This document shows, piece after piece, positions 46,879-56,134 of a DNA stretch of 64,000 nucleotides. Made by a program: the position numbers and the translations under genes. This DNA comes from DATFDN01 sp963762525. Lineage in GTDB: Bacteria > Pseudomonadota > Alphaproteobacteria > Acetobacterales > Acetobacteraceae. The DNA lies in the NCBI GenBank assembly GCA_963762525.1, contig CAVXKT010000001.1:310001-374000 (forward strand). The letters are read 5' to 3'. The first letter of the stretch is position 1. Every line of letters begins with the position of its first letter. Below the pieces are notes generated by a model. That model was not told the origin of the DNA and made no database searches. It was given only the letters and a program-made list of their open reading frames with translations.

Positions 46879-49800
46879 TCAGGCCCGCGGACGCAGCGCG
46901 AGCCAAGCCGCAAGTGCCGCCCCGGCGAATGCGCCGGCTGCCGCCAGTGCCGCCAGCTCCGGTTTTGCCGCCGGCTCCATGTAGCGCTTCTCCGGCACCG
47001 TCTCCGGCAGGTTTCCGGCCGCCTGACGCGCCATCAACAACACCTCGGCCGGGTGCATGGCCCACCGCCCCGCGCCGTGCTCGGTCTGGAAGCGGCAACT
47101 GAAGCCGTCGGAGATCAGCAGCGTCTCCTCGCTCAGCTTGCGCACCCGGGGCAGCAACTCCTGCTCGCCGATCTGCATCGCCACGTCGTAGTGCTCCTCC
47201 TCGTAGCCGAAGGCGCCGGCGACGCCGCAGCAACCGGCCTTGTTATCCAGCAGCTTCAGTCCCATGCCGCGGAAAATCTCCTCCGTCGCGTGCGGGTTGA
47301 GCACGGCGCGCTGATGGCAATGCATGTGCAGCAGCGCCTTGCGCTTGAGCTTCGGCGGTTTCCACCCGTCGGTCTCTATCAGCAGTTCGGGCAGCGTTTT
47401 GGTCTGTCGCGCAAGGCGTTGCGCGTCCACATCATGCGGCAGCAGGTTCGCCATCTCGTCGCGGAACACCGAAACGCAGCTGGGTTCCAGCCCGACCACC
47501 GGGATGCCGGCGCGGATCGCCGGTCGCAGCGCCTCGATCGCCTGCTCCAGCAGCGCCTTGGCCTGATCGAGCATCCCATAGTCATAGAGCGGACGCCCGC
47601 AACAGAGCCGCTGCTCGGGCACGATCACCCGATATCCCGCGTCCTCCAACACTGCGACGGCGGCCTTCGCGGTGCCGGGCAGGAAATGGTTGTTCCAGGT
47701 GTCGGGCCACAAGATGACCGGCGGTCGCGTGGCGTCGTTGCGGCGCGGACCGGCGCGTCGCTTGAACCACTGCTGGAAGGTCTCGGCGGCGAAATGCGGG
47801 GGATCGCGATGCGGGGTGATGCCGGCGAGCTTGCGCAGGATCGGCCCGAGCACCGGCGCCCGGATCGCCTCGTTGACCAGGCCGGGGGCGAGCCGCGCCC
47901 ATCGCGCCCATCGCCAGATCAGCCCCATCGAATAGGCACTGCGCGGCCGCAAACGGCCCCGGTAATAGTGCGACAGGAACTCCGACTTGTAGGTCGCCAT
48001 ATCGACCGAGACCGGGCAATCGTGCTTGCAGCCCTTGCATTGCAGGCAGAGGTCGAGCGCTTCGGCCACCGCCGGGTCGCGCCAGCCCTTCTTCACCGGA
48101 TCGCCCTGCAGCATCTCGAACAGCAGCGTCGCCCGCCCGCGCGTCGAGTGAATCTCCTCGCGCGTCGCCTGAAAGCTGGGGCACATGATGTTGCCGCTGC
48201 CGCTCGGCGTACGGCACTTGCCGACGCCGAAGCAACGCTCGGTCGCGTGGGTGAAGGAGAACAGATCGTCGGGGTAGTGGAAGTGGGTCTTGCCGGCGGG
48301 CTTGGGGCTATAGTCGGCGCCGAGCCGCAGATCGGCGTCCAGCGGGCGAGCGTCGATCAGCTTGCCCGGGTTCATCCGCCACGTCGGGTCCCACACGGTC
48401 TTGAAGTCGCGGAACGCCTGGATCACGTCCGGGCCGTACATCTTCGGCAACAATTCGCCCTTGGCCTGGCCGTCGCCATGCTCGCCCGAGAGCGAGCCGC
48501 CGTAGGAGATCACCAGATCGGCGGCCGTCTCCATGAAGCGGCGGAACTTGGCCACACCCTCGGCGGTCTTCAGGCCGAAGGTGATGCGGGTGTGGATGCA
48601 ACCGTCGCCGTAGTGCCCGAACAACGTGTAGGTGTAATTGAATTTCTTCGCCATTTTGTCGAAGTCGCGCAGATAGTCGCCGAGCCGCTCCGGCGGCACC
48701 GCCGTATCCTCCCAAGACGGCCACGCCTCCTCGTCGCCCGGCACGCGCGAGGCGCCGACGCCGCCCTCGCGCACTTCCCACAGCGCCGCCTGCTGCTCCG
48801 GCTTTTCGACCAGGTTTTCGCCGAGGCAGCGTGAACCGGCTCGCTTCATTGCCTTGAAGGCGCGCTCGGCCTTGGCGTTGGCTTCTTTCTGGCTGTCGCC
48901 GCCGAACTCTACCAGGAGCCACGCTTCGCCATCCGGGAGATACTTCTTCCCCGGCAACTCCTTGCCCTTGAGCGCCTCGTTGCGGATCAAATGCTCGGTG
49001 AAGCCCTCGATCGCGATCGGATCGAGATGGCGGATCGACGGCACGTCGTCGGCGGCGTCGGGGGCGTTGTCATAACCCACCACCAGCAGCGCCCGCGCCT
49101 TCGGCCAGGGGATCAGGCGCACGGTGGCGGCAAGCGTCAGCGCGCAGGTGCTCTCCGATCCGACCAGCGAGCGGGCGACGTGGAAGCCCTTCTCCGGCAG
49201 CAGATCGTCGAGATTGTAGCCGGAGACCCGGCGCGGGATGTTCGGGAACTGGCGACGGACGGCATCACCGTATTTGGCGGTGATGTCGCGCAGGCCGGTG
49301 TAGATCTCGGCCCGCCTGCCGCCACCCGAGCGGATCAGCTCGTATTGCTCGTCCGACGTGGCGCCGACCTTCATCCGCAGCCCGTCATAGGTGAGGATAT
49401 CCAGCTCCTCGACGTTATCGACGGTCTTGCCGCCCATGACCGTGTGCGCGCCGCAGGAGTTGTTGCCTATATTGCCGCCGAGCGTGCACCAAGCGTGGGT
49501 CGCCGGATCGGGCGCGAAGGTCAGGCCATGCTTCTGCGCCTCGTGGCGCAGTGCATCGTTTACCACACCGGGCTCTACGCGGGCGCGCATGCCGTCGGGG
49601 TCGAGCGCCAGAATGCGATGCATGTATTTGGAGAAGTCGATGACGACGGCGACGTTGCAGGTCTGTCCGGCCAGGCTCGACCCGCAGCCGCGACCGAGGA
49701 TCGGCACGCTGCGCGCGTGGCAGGCCGCAACCGTCGCAATGACATCGGCGGTGTCGCGCGGTACCACGACACCCACCGGAACCGCGCGGTAGATCGAATG

Positions 49801-49974
49801 ATCGCGCGAATAGGCGCCGCGACTGGCGGGATCGAAGCGCACCTCACCTCCCACGCTGCGCTTCAACGCGGCTTCCAGTTCGGCCGCCGCCTCGTACTCC
49901 CGCCGCCGGTCGGGCGCGAGCGGTCGCAGGTCGCCGTTCGCCCCGGGGCCGGCGATCCGTTGAATGACGTTCAT
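46879..49974 (-). CDS. FAD- and Fe-S-binding oxidoreductase (D-lactate dehydrogenase/GlcD-GlcF fusion type)
   Basis: 1031 residues. The N-terminal half is a VAO-type FAD domain (ILGRGCGSSLAGQTCN, HAWCTLGGNIGNNSCGAH) with the C-terminal cap motif LFGHYGDGCIHTR and SGEHGDG. The second half has a ferredoxin-like cluster site CLQCKGCKHDCP, an upstream cysteine set in CFGVGKCRTPSG, and two CCG motifs (RLCCGRPLYDYG, AGCCGVAGAFGY). It oxidises a 2-hydroxyacid and passes electrons to the membrane. The last 25 residues form a hydrophobic Ala-rich helix ending in Arg, a likely membrane tail unusual for this family. ATG 49974 overlaps the stop of the PoxB-like gene (ATGA). Confidence 0.85.
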   Translation of the reverse strand: MNVIQRIAGPGANGDLRPLAPDRRREYEAAAELEAALKRSVGGEVRFDPASRGAYSRDHSIYRAVPVGVVVPRDTADVIATVAACHARSVPILGRGCGSSLAGQTCNVAVVIDFSKYMHRILALDPDGMRARVEPGVVNDALRHEAQKHGLTFAPDPATHAWCTLGGNIGNNSCGAHTVMGGKTVDNVEELDILTYDGLRMKVGATSDEQYELIRSGGGRRAEIYTGLRDITAKYGDAVRRQFPNIPRRVSGYNLDDLLPEKGFHVARSLVGSESTCALTLAATVRLIPWPKARALLVVGYDNAPDAADDVPSIRHLDPIAIEGFTEHLIRNEALKGKELPGKKYLPDGEAWLLVEFGGDSQKEANAKAERAFKAMKRAGSRCLGENLVEKPEQQAALWEVREGGVGASRVPGDEEAWPSWEDTAVPPERLGDYLRDFDKMAKKFNYTYTLFGHYGDGCIHTRITFGLKTAEGVAKFRRFMETAADLVISYGGSLSGEHGDGQAKGELLPKMYGPDVIQAFRDFKTVWDPTWRMNPGKLIDARPLDADLRLGADYSPKPAGKTHFHYPDDLFSFTHATERCFGVGKCRTPSGSGNIMCPSFQATREEIHSTRGRATLLFEMLQGDPVKKGWRDPAVAEALDLCLQCKGCKHDCPVSVDMATYKSEFLSHYYRGRLRPRSAYSMGLIWRWARWARLAPGLVNEAIRAPVLGPILRKLAGITPHRDPPHFAAETFQQWFKRRAGPRRNDATRPPVILWPDTWNNHFLPGTAKAAVAVLEDAGYRVIVPEQRLCCGRPLYDYGMLDQAKALLEQAIEALRPAIRAGIPVVGLEPSCVSVFRDEMANLLPHDVDAQRLARQTKTLPELLIETDGWKPPKLKRKALLHMHCHQRAVLNPHATEEIFRGMGLKLLDNKAGCCGVAGAFGYEEEHYDVAMQIGEQELLPRVRKLSEETLLISDGFSCRFQTEHGAGRWAMHPAEVLLMARQAAGNLPETVPEKRYMEPAAKPELAALAAAGAFAGAALAAWLALRPRA

Positions 49975-51821
49975 GGCTCCTGTCCCGATCCGCTTCCGTT
50001 GCCGCCGCCGGGCTTGCGCCCGGTCAATCGATCGACGATCCGCCCGGCGATGCCGAACGGGCTTTCGCCGAAACTGAACTCCTGCACCGCATGGCGGCCG
50101 ATGGTGAGGCCGATCGGCGTGCGGTTGCGCTCCCCGCGCGCAAGTGCCGTGCCGAGCTTCTTCGCCTCGTCGTTGGTGATGACCGGCGGCCAGGGCGGTT
50201 CCAGCGGATCGACGACGCACTCGATCAGCACCGGCCCGTCCATCGCCAAGGCGCGCTGCAAGCTCTCGCGACAGCGCGCCGGCTCGTCGATGCGCAACGC
50301 CCGCAGGCCGCACGCCTCGGCCACCTTGACGAAATCGACCGGGTGCAGATCGACACCGTATTCGGGATTGCCGAGATACAGCATCTGCTCCCACTTGATG
50401 AGGCCGAGCGTGTTGTTCTTCATCACCACGATCTTCACCGGCAGCCGGTATTGCGCGATGGTCGCCAGCTCGCCCATGATCATGGTCATCGAGCCGTCGC
50501 CGGTGAAGGCGATCACCTGACGGTCCGGGTGGGCGTGCGCGGCGCCGATCGAATAGGGGATCGCCGCCATCATCGAGCACATGGTGCCGCTGAAGGAAAA
50601 GAGCTGCCCCTCGCGCAACTTCATCCGCGCCTGCCACGTAGTGACGGTGCCGGAGTCGCCGCAGAAGATCGCGTCCGAAGCGGCAAGCTCGGGGAGATGT
50701 CGAGTGACGACCTGCGGCTTCATCGGCATCGCGGTCTCGGCGCCGCGCTCCTCCATCAGCTCGTACCAGGCGGCGGTCGCCCGCTGCGCCTGTTCGAGAA
50801 AACTGCGCTCCTCCTGGCGTGGCAACCGGCCCAGCAGTTCGCGCAAGGTGGCGCGCGCGTCTCCGACCAGGCCGTAATCGACCGGATAACGCAGCCCGAT
50901 ATGCTCGGGCTTGTCGTCGATCTGCACGCCCACCGCCTGGCCGGGCTTGGGCAGAAACTCGATATAGGGAAACGAGCTGCCGACGATCAGCAGGCCATCG
51001 CACGCCGCCAGCGCCTCGACCGAGGGGCGGGTGCCGACGACGCCGATGCCGCCGGTGGTATAGGGGCTGGTATCGGCGACGCAGTCCTTGCCGAGCAGCG
51101 GCTTGATGATCGGTGCCGCCATCCGCTCGGCGATCTGCTCCAACTCGGTCCCCGCGCCGCGCGCGCCGGCGCCGGCGAGGATCGCCACTTTCTTGCAGCC
51201 GGCCAGCGCCTTCGCCGCATCCTCGATCAGCATCCTCTCGGGCACGCGCACCGGCGGCTGATAGGCCGTGCCGACGTGACCCTTCACGTTGCGCTTGAAC
51301 CGCCGTTCTTGGCTTGCCGGCATCGCCTGGATGTCGATCGGGAACGCCATGTGTGCCACGGCGCGGTTCGACAGCGCGGCGCGGCAGGCGAGGTTGAGCA
51401 CATTCTCCACATGCTCCGGCCCCATCAGCCGCTGATTATAGATCGCCACGTCCTGATAGAGATAATCCTGATTGATATCCTGCAAATAGTGGGTGCCGAT
51501 CAGGTCGTGATAGGTCATGCCGGTGATCGCCAATACCGGCGCGCCGTCGATCTTGGCGTCATAGAGGCCGTTCAGCAGATGCACCGCGCCGGGGGCGGCG
51601 GTGGAAAAGCAGACGCCGAGCCGGCCGGAGAATTTGGCGTAGGCGCAGGCGGCCAGGGCCGCCGTCTCCTCATGGCGGACATGGACGTAGCGGATGCTGT
51701 CCTTGGCCTTGCGGAAGGCTTCGACCAGTCCGTTGATGCCGTCGCCGGGCAAGCCGAAGACGGTGTCCACCCCCCAGTCCCGCAACACCTGCACGACATG
51801 ATCCGATACCGTCTCCGCCAT
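49971..51821 (-). CDS. ThDP-dependent pyruvate dehydrogenase/oxidase (PoxB-like)
   Basis: 616 residues from ATG 51821 behind GGAGGAGG. Features: FGLPGDGINGLVEAF, the catalytic glutamate in HVRHEETAALAA, and the ThDP motif FTGDGSMTMIMGEL ending NNTLGLIKWEQ. It decarboxylates pyruvate, giving acetate or acetyl-phosphate, or condenses it as an acetolactate synthase; overall similarity favours PoxB. The C-terminal extension GRHAVQEFSFGESPFG is followed by a Gly/Ser-rich tail. Translational coupling to a D-lactate-dehydrogenase-like flavoprotein suggests a lactate-pyruvate-acetate route feeding the respiratory chain. Confidence 0.83.
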   Translation of the reverse strand: MAETVSDHVVQVLRDWGVDTVFGLPGDGINGLVEAFRKAKDSIRYVHVRHEETAALAACAYAKFSGRLGVCFSTAAPGAVHLLNGLYDAKIDGAPVLAITGMTYHDLIGTHYLQDINQDYLYQDVAIYNQRLMGPEHVENVLNLACRAALSNRAVAHMAFPIDIQAMPASQERRFKRNVKGHVGTAYQPPVRVPERMLIEDAAKALAGCKKVAILAGAGARGAGTELEQIAERMAAPIIKPLLGKDCVADTSPYTTGGIGVVGTRPSVEALAACDGLLIVGSSFPYIEFLPKPGQAVGVQIDDKPEHIGLRYPVDYGLVGDARATLRELLGRLPRQEERSFLEQAQRATAAWYELMEERGAETAMPMKPQVVTRHLPELAASDAIFCGDSGTVTTWQARMKLREGQLFSFSGTMCSMMAAIPYSIGAAHAHPDRQVIAFTGDGSMTMIMGELATIAQYRLPVKIVVMKNNTLGLIKWEQMLYLGNPEYGVDLHPVDFVKVAEACGLRALRIDEPARCRESLQRALAMDGPVLIECVVDPLEPPWPPVITNDEAKKLGTALARGERNRTPIGLTIGRHAVQEFSFGESPFGIAGRIVDRLTGRKPGGGNGSGSGQEP

Positions 51822-51899
51822 CTCCGCCTCCTCCGGCGCCGAGCGCAGGCCGAAAACAGGGCGGAACCGGCCGAGTTGCATGAAGGCTGCGCGAGGCGG

Positions 51900-52638
51900 T
51901 CAGTGCGCCGTCCAGCCGCCGTCCACCACCAGGCTTTGCCCGGTCATGTAGGCGCTGGCATCGGAGGCCAGAAACACCGCCGCGCCCGCCATGTCGGCGG
52001 GGACGCCGAAGCGGCCCATCGGCGTGTGGTCGAGGAACGGCCGCGACAGCGTCTGGTGGTGCAGCAGGCCCGAGGTCAGGTCGGTATCGACATAGCCCGG
52101 CGCGAGACAGTTCACGCGCACGCGCTTCGCCCAGTCCAGCGCCAGCGCCTTGCTCAGCATCTCCACGCCGCCCTTGGTGGCGCAGTAGGGAACCGAGCGC
52201 GTCAGCCCGACATGGCCGGCGACCGAGCTGACGTTGACGATCGAACCGGCGCCGCGCTCGGCCATCACCCGGCCCAGGTGTTTGCAGCAGAGAAACACGC
52301 CGGTGAGGTTCACATCGACGATCGCCTGCCAGTCTTCGAGGCTGATCTTCTCGATGCCGCGCCAGATCGGGTTGATGCCGGCATTGTTCACCAGCACGTC
52401 GATCCGTCCGAAGCGCGCCAACACCGCGTCGCGCAGCGCCAGCACATCGGCTTCGCGCGCCACGTCGGCCGTCTGCACCATCGATCCAGCGGCGACCTCC
52501 TCCAGCGTCGCGCGCGTGCGTCCGGCCAGCACAGTTGGCCGCCGTGCGCCGCCAGCGCCTCGGCGATGGCACGCCCGATCCCCTGCCGGCGCCGGTAACG
52601 ACGCAGACCTTGCCGGAGAGATCGAACAGCGCGCTCAC
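51900..52638 (-). CDS. SDR-family oxidoreductase (frame broken twice near the N-terminus)
   Basis: About 245 residues. GTG 52638 overlaps the stop of the acyl-CoA dehydrogenase gene (GTGA). The frame shifts near 52590 (inside GAGRGIGRAIAEAL) and near 52530, then runs cleanly: NNAGINPIW, catalytic Ser in NVSSVAGHVG, and Tyr/Lys in PYCATKGG. The C-terminal VDGGWTAH is typical. It probably oxidises or reduces a 3-hydroxyacyl or alcohol intermediate in the same route as the acyl-CoA dehydrogenase. Confidence 0.82.
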
Positions 52639-53805
52639 CAGTTCGGCCCCTCCTTCATGATGCGCCGCGCGAGGCTCCAGCGATGCACCTCCGATGGCCC
52701 GTCATAGATGCGGAAGCCGCGCACTTCGCGGAAGATGCGCTCGACCAGCGTCTCCCCGGTCACGCCCTGGCCGCCCAGGACTTGCACGCAGCGATCGGCG
52801 ACGCGCCAGATCGCCTCCGAGCACACCACCTTGGCGATCGAGGATTCGGTGCCGCCGCGCTCGCCCCGGTCGAGCGTCCATGCGGTGTGCTGGATCATCA
52901 GCCGCGCCATGCGGATGTCGATCTCGTTATCGGCCAGCATGAAGCCGACGCCCTCGTGCTCGCCCAGCTTGTGGCCGAACGCCTCGCGGGTGCGCGCATA
53001 TCCGGTGGCGATCTCGTGCGCGCGGCGGGCAGCGCCAAGCCAGCGCATGCAGTGCGTCAGGCGCGCCGGCGCAAGGCGCACCTGCGCATAGCGAAAGCCG
53101 CGCCCGGGTTCGCCCAGAATGTCGGCGGCGGGGACGCGCAGGCCGTGGAAGCGAACCACCGCGTGGCCGCCGGGAAACGCTTGGTCGAGACTGTCCATCG
53201 CGCGCACGACCTCGATCCCCGGCGCATCCATGGGTGCCAAGAACATGGTCGCGCGGCCGTCCGGGTCGGCCGCCATGATGATGGCGAAGGCCGCGCCGTC
53301 GGCGCCGGTGATGAACCATTTCTCGCCGTCGATGACCCAGTGATTGCCGTCCGGAATCGCCCGCGTGCGCAGCGCCGCCGGGTCCGATCCCGCCCCCGGC
53401 GCCGGCTCGGTCATGCAGAAGCAGGAGCGGATTTCGCCGGCTGCCAACGGGCGCAGGAAGCGTTCCTTCTGCTCGGCGCTGGCGACGTGCTCCAAGAGGT
53501 GCATATTGCCCTCGTCGGGGGCCGAGAGATTCATCGCCAGCGGCCCGAGCAGCGAGAACCCGGCCTCCTCGAACACCACCGCCCTGCCGATATGCGACAG
53601 CCCGAGCCCGCCCCATTGGGGCGCCACGTGCGGGGCCAGCAACCCGGCCGCGGCGGCGAGCGCGTTCAGCTCGCGGCGGAAGTTCCTCGGCCGGACCATG
53701 GCGGGTCTGGCGCGGGTCGGATTCGCGCGGGATGATGGTGTCGCGGATGAAGGCGCGGGTGCGATCGCGAAGTTCTTCCAGCTCGGGCGGGATCGAGAAG
53801 TCCAT
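52635..53805 (-). CDS. Acyl-CoA dehydrogenase, ACAD10/11-like (frame broken once)
   Basis: About 389 residues from ATG 53805 behind GGAGGAAC. The N-terminal IPPELEELRDRTRAFIRD is in one frame; after a shift near 53715 the rest is clean, with FCMTEPAPGAGSDPAALRT, EKWFITGADGAAFAI, HEIATGYARTREAFG, QVLGGQGVTGE and RIYDGPSEVHRW. It removes hydrogens from an acyl-CoA to FAD. The phosphotransferase, acyl-CoA dehydrogenase and SDR set is a familiar operon for unusual acyl chains; here the phosphotransferase is separated by about 1.1 kb of foreign-looking DNA. Confidence 0.87.
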
Positions 53806-53834
53806 CGCAATGTTCCTCCGGAACGAAGCCGGGT

Positions 53835-53925
53835 CCCTCCTCCCGCAAGGGAGGGAGAACTGCATCAGATCGAGTCTCCCCTCCTCTCGCGGGAGGGGGT
53901 CAGGGGGAGGGGTGCCGAACGGTCA
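53835..53925. repeat. GC-rich palindromic intergenic sequence
   Basis: A hairpin with arms CTCCC (53840-53844) and GGGAG (53849-53853) around GCAA, followed about 35 bases later by another CTCCTCTCGCGGGAGG palindrome and a G-rich run. Such CTCCC...GGGAG elements are dispersed in many alphaproteobacteria. It marks the left edge of the segment that interrupts the acyl-CoA operon. Confidence 0.6.
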
Positions 53926-53984
53926 AGCGAAAGGGCGGCGGTTTGGTATGAGTGTAGCGTGCAACGTGGTATGTAGAAAACACC

Positions 53985-54203
53985 ATGAACACGAAACCGG
54001 ACCAGCAAGAGGACTTGGCGGCGCTCTACCGGCGAGCGTTCGCGGAGTTCGGGGCAAGCGCCCTATGGAGCAGCCGCCCCGTCCCCGACCCGAGGCCGGA
54101 GGACGCGCTGGCGATCACCCGCAGCTTGCGGGTGGAAGGGGACTTGCGGGCGCGGCGGCTGGCCGAACGGATCGAGGCGGCGTGCCGTCATGCCCCTCCT
54201 TAG
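53985..54203 (+). CDS. Small protein upstream of a nucleotidyltransferase, possible antitoxin
   Basis: 72 residues, helical, acidic at the N-terminus (MNTKPDQQEDLAALYRRAF) and basic toward the C-terminus (ARRLAERIEAACR). It overlaps the next gene by 14 bases, as antitoxin genes often do, but it has no recognisable DNA-binding domain. The region just upstream is AT-richer, with a TATGTA hexamer near 53968. The assignment as antitoxin rests only on position. Confidence 0.45.
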   Translation: MNTKPDQQEDLAALYRRAFAEFGASALWSSRPVPDPRPEDALAITRSLRVEGDLRARRLAERIEAACRHAPP

Positions 54204-54609
54204 GATTCAATCAGCCATCCTGCGCCTGCTGGCCGCCCATCGCGACCCGGAAAGCTACGTCGCCGGAAGCACGCCCCTGAACGCCAGCGCGCCGCGCTAC
54301 TCCGGCGACATTGATTTTTTCCACGACCGCAAGGAGCGGGTTGCGCGGGCGGTGCAGGAAGACAGCGCCGCGCTGCAAGCCGCAGGCTACGATTTGCGAT
54401 GGCTGCGCCGCGAGCCGACCTTCTATTCGGTGGTCGCCGCGAAGGACGGCGAGATAACAGAACTCGAATGGGTCGTCGATTCCGACTACCGCTTTTTCCC
54501 GACGCAGCGGGACGAGACGTTCGGTTATGTGCTGCATCCGGCTGACCTTGCCACCAACAAGATCATGGCCGCCGCAGGACGGCGCGAGCCGCGCGCTCCA
54601 AGCTCTTAG
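54190..54609 (+). CDS. Truncated AbiEii-like nucleotidyltransferase
   Basis: 139 residues. The nucleotidyltransferase core is visible: glycine-serine in YVAGSTPLN, then SGDIDFFHD with the D-x-D metal pair, and later ITELEWVVDSDYRFFP and HPADLATNKIMAAAGRREPR. AbiEii-type toxins continue well beyond this point with a helical C-terminal half; here the frame ends in APSS just after the conserved GRREPR and no continuation is found in other frames. It is probably an inactive remnant of a toxin-antitoxin or nucleotidyltransferase gene. Confidence 0.6.
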   Translation: MPLLRIQSAILRLLAAHRDPESYVAGSTPLNASAPRYSGDIDFFHDRKERVARAVQEDSAALQAAGYDLRWLRREPTFYSVVAAKDGEITELEWVVDSDYRFFPTQRDETFGYVLHPADLATNKIMAAAGRREPRAPSS

Positions 54610-54968
54610 CGGCTGTCTCGGCCACGCGCGCCACCGGCGAGGGTTCCAAAACCGCTTCTGAGTCGCCCACTCCGCCGAGGATCAACGCATTTGATGCATT
54701 GCGACACCAAGGCCGATCAACCGGGATAAGATGGAGGTCGCGATCCCTGCGTAAATGAGCCCGTTTGCCAGCTTATCGAAGAGCGAGCCCGGTCTTCGCT
54801 TGCTTTCATCAGGAATGAACATGGCGATTATTGAGAGGACCAAAGGGGAAAAGCGAGATGCGCAAAGAGTGAAGTCAGCTCCGGATCATCTTCCCCCAGA
54901 TATTCGTTGTCAGCACCGCCTTCCCTTGTGTGGTGCTGTTCGCAGTACCGTCGGGTCCGAGGTCCCCC
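54610..54968. other. AT-richer stretch without a recognised gene
   Basis: 359 bases of visibly lower GC than the flanks, between the truncated nucleotidyltransferase and the phosphotransferase. A minus-strand ORF of 46 codons, 54822 to 54682, encodes MFIPDESKRRPGSLFDKLAN and then a hydrophobic helix (GLIYAGIATSILSRLIGLGV). It has no good ribosome binding site and may be a remnant. Nothing else is seen. Confidence 0.4.
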
Positions 54969-56033
54969 TCAGAAGGCACGCCCGTGTGCGATCTCTTGCG
55001 CGAACTCCACGATGCCCGTGCCGATGCCGCTGAGCGGCCCGTAGCGTGCCTCGGTGGTGGCGCCGGTGCGCCAGCGATGGCCGAGTTGCAGGAAGATGAC
55101 GCCGAGCTTGTACATCGCCAGCACGCGATGGAACAGAAAAGCGGACAGGTCGCGCCCGCTGATCGCCGCGTAGGCATCGACCGCCTCGCGGCGACTGAGA
55201 AATCCCGGCTCGGCGGCGGGCATCTGCGCCATGTCGTGCATCGCCGGCGGATCGTCCGGCTCAACCCAGTAGGAAAGGAGGGTGGCGAAGTCGAACAGCG
55301 GATCGCCGCGCGTGCCCTGGTCCCAGTCCACCACGGCGACGGCGGAGAGGTCGCGCGGATCGAGGATCAGATTGTTGAGCTTGAAATCATTGTGCAGCAT
55401 CGCCGGCCGGCCATCGGGGACGAGATGGCGTTCGAGCCAGGCGCCGATCTCGGCGTGCAGCGCCGCCGTGCCGTCCTCCATGGCCGCCTGGCCGCGCTTG
55501 CGCCAGCCGGCGACGGCGCGGGCGAGAAATCCTTGCGGACGACCGAGATCGTCGAGGCCGATCGAAGCCGTGTTTACCTCGTTGATCGAGACCAGCGTCT
55601 CCAGCAGCACGCGCGACAAGCGTGCGCCGACCTCCGGCCGGCCCTTAAGCGCCGGGGGCATGGTTTCACGGATCACCAGGCCGGGGCGGTATTCCAAAAT
55701 CTGGAACGGCGCGCCGATCACCTCGGGCTCGGTGCACAGGAACAGGCTGCGCGGAACCACTGCCAGCACCGCCGCCAGCCGACTCAGAATACGGTGCTCG
55801 CGCGCCATGTCGTGGCTGCCGGCGGGCAGCGGGCCGGGCGGCGGGCGACGCAGCACCGCCGGCCGGCCATCGATGTGGATCAGGTAGTTGAGATTGGCCA
55901 GTCCGCCCTCGAACTGGCGCGGCGGCGGGTCGCGATCGAGTGCCAACCCGTGCCCGGCGAGATGCGCGCGGGCCCGCTCCCAGTCGAGCGGCACGCTGGC
56001 TTCGGGAGTGCGGAGGTCGTTCGGCTCGGACAT
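54969..56033 (-). CDS. Phosphotransferase (APH/ACAD10-11 N-terminal type)
   Basis: 354 residues from ATG 56033 after AGAGGA. Kinase-like fold: QFEGGLANLNYLI for the glycine loop, HDMAREHRILSRL, catalytic loop MLHNDFKLNNLIL and metal motif VVDWDQGTRGDPLFD. Members act on hydroxylated acyl-CoAs together with the linked acyl-CoA dehydrogenase. The expected partner lies further down the same strand at 53805, beyond the interrupting segment. Confidence 0.85.
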   Translation of the reverse strand: MSEPNDLRTPEASVPLDWERARAHLAGHGLALDRDPPPRQFEGGLANLNYLIHIDGRPAVLRRPPPGPLPAGSHDMAREHRILSRLAAVLAVVPRSLFLCTEPEVIGAPFQILEYRPGLVIRETMPPALKGRPEVGARLSRVLLETLVSINEVNTASIGLDDLGRPQGFLARAVAGWRKRGQAAMEDGTAALHAEIGAWLERHLVPDGRPAMLHNDFKLNNLILDPRDLSAVAVVDWDQGTRGDPLFDFATLLSYWVEPDDPPAMHDMAQMPAAEPGFLSRREAVDAYAAISGRDLSAFLFHRVLAMYKLGVIFLQLGHRWRTGATTEARYGPLSGIGTGIVEFAQEIAHGRAF

Positions 56034-56134
56034 CGATGCGATCCTCTGGTCGCCGCTCGGTAACGGAAATAGTTTAACACTCCGCCTTGCCCGCCGGACT
56101 CGCGGCCCGCGAGAAACCAATTTACCTTGCCAGT

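Noticed and set aside
46879..51003. A 1374-residue fusion of the FAD/Fe-S protein with upstream sequence
   Set aside because: The first 343 residues are a mirror of the PoxB-like gene in another frame; ATG 49974 with ATGA overlap is the natural start.
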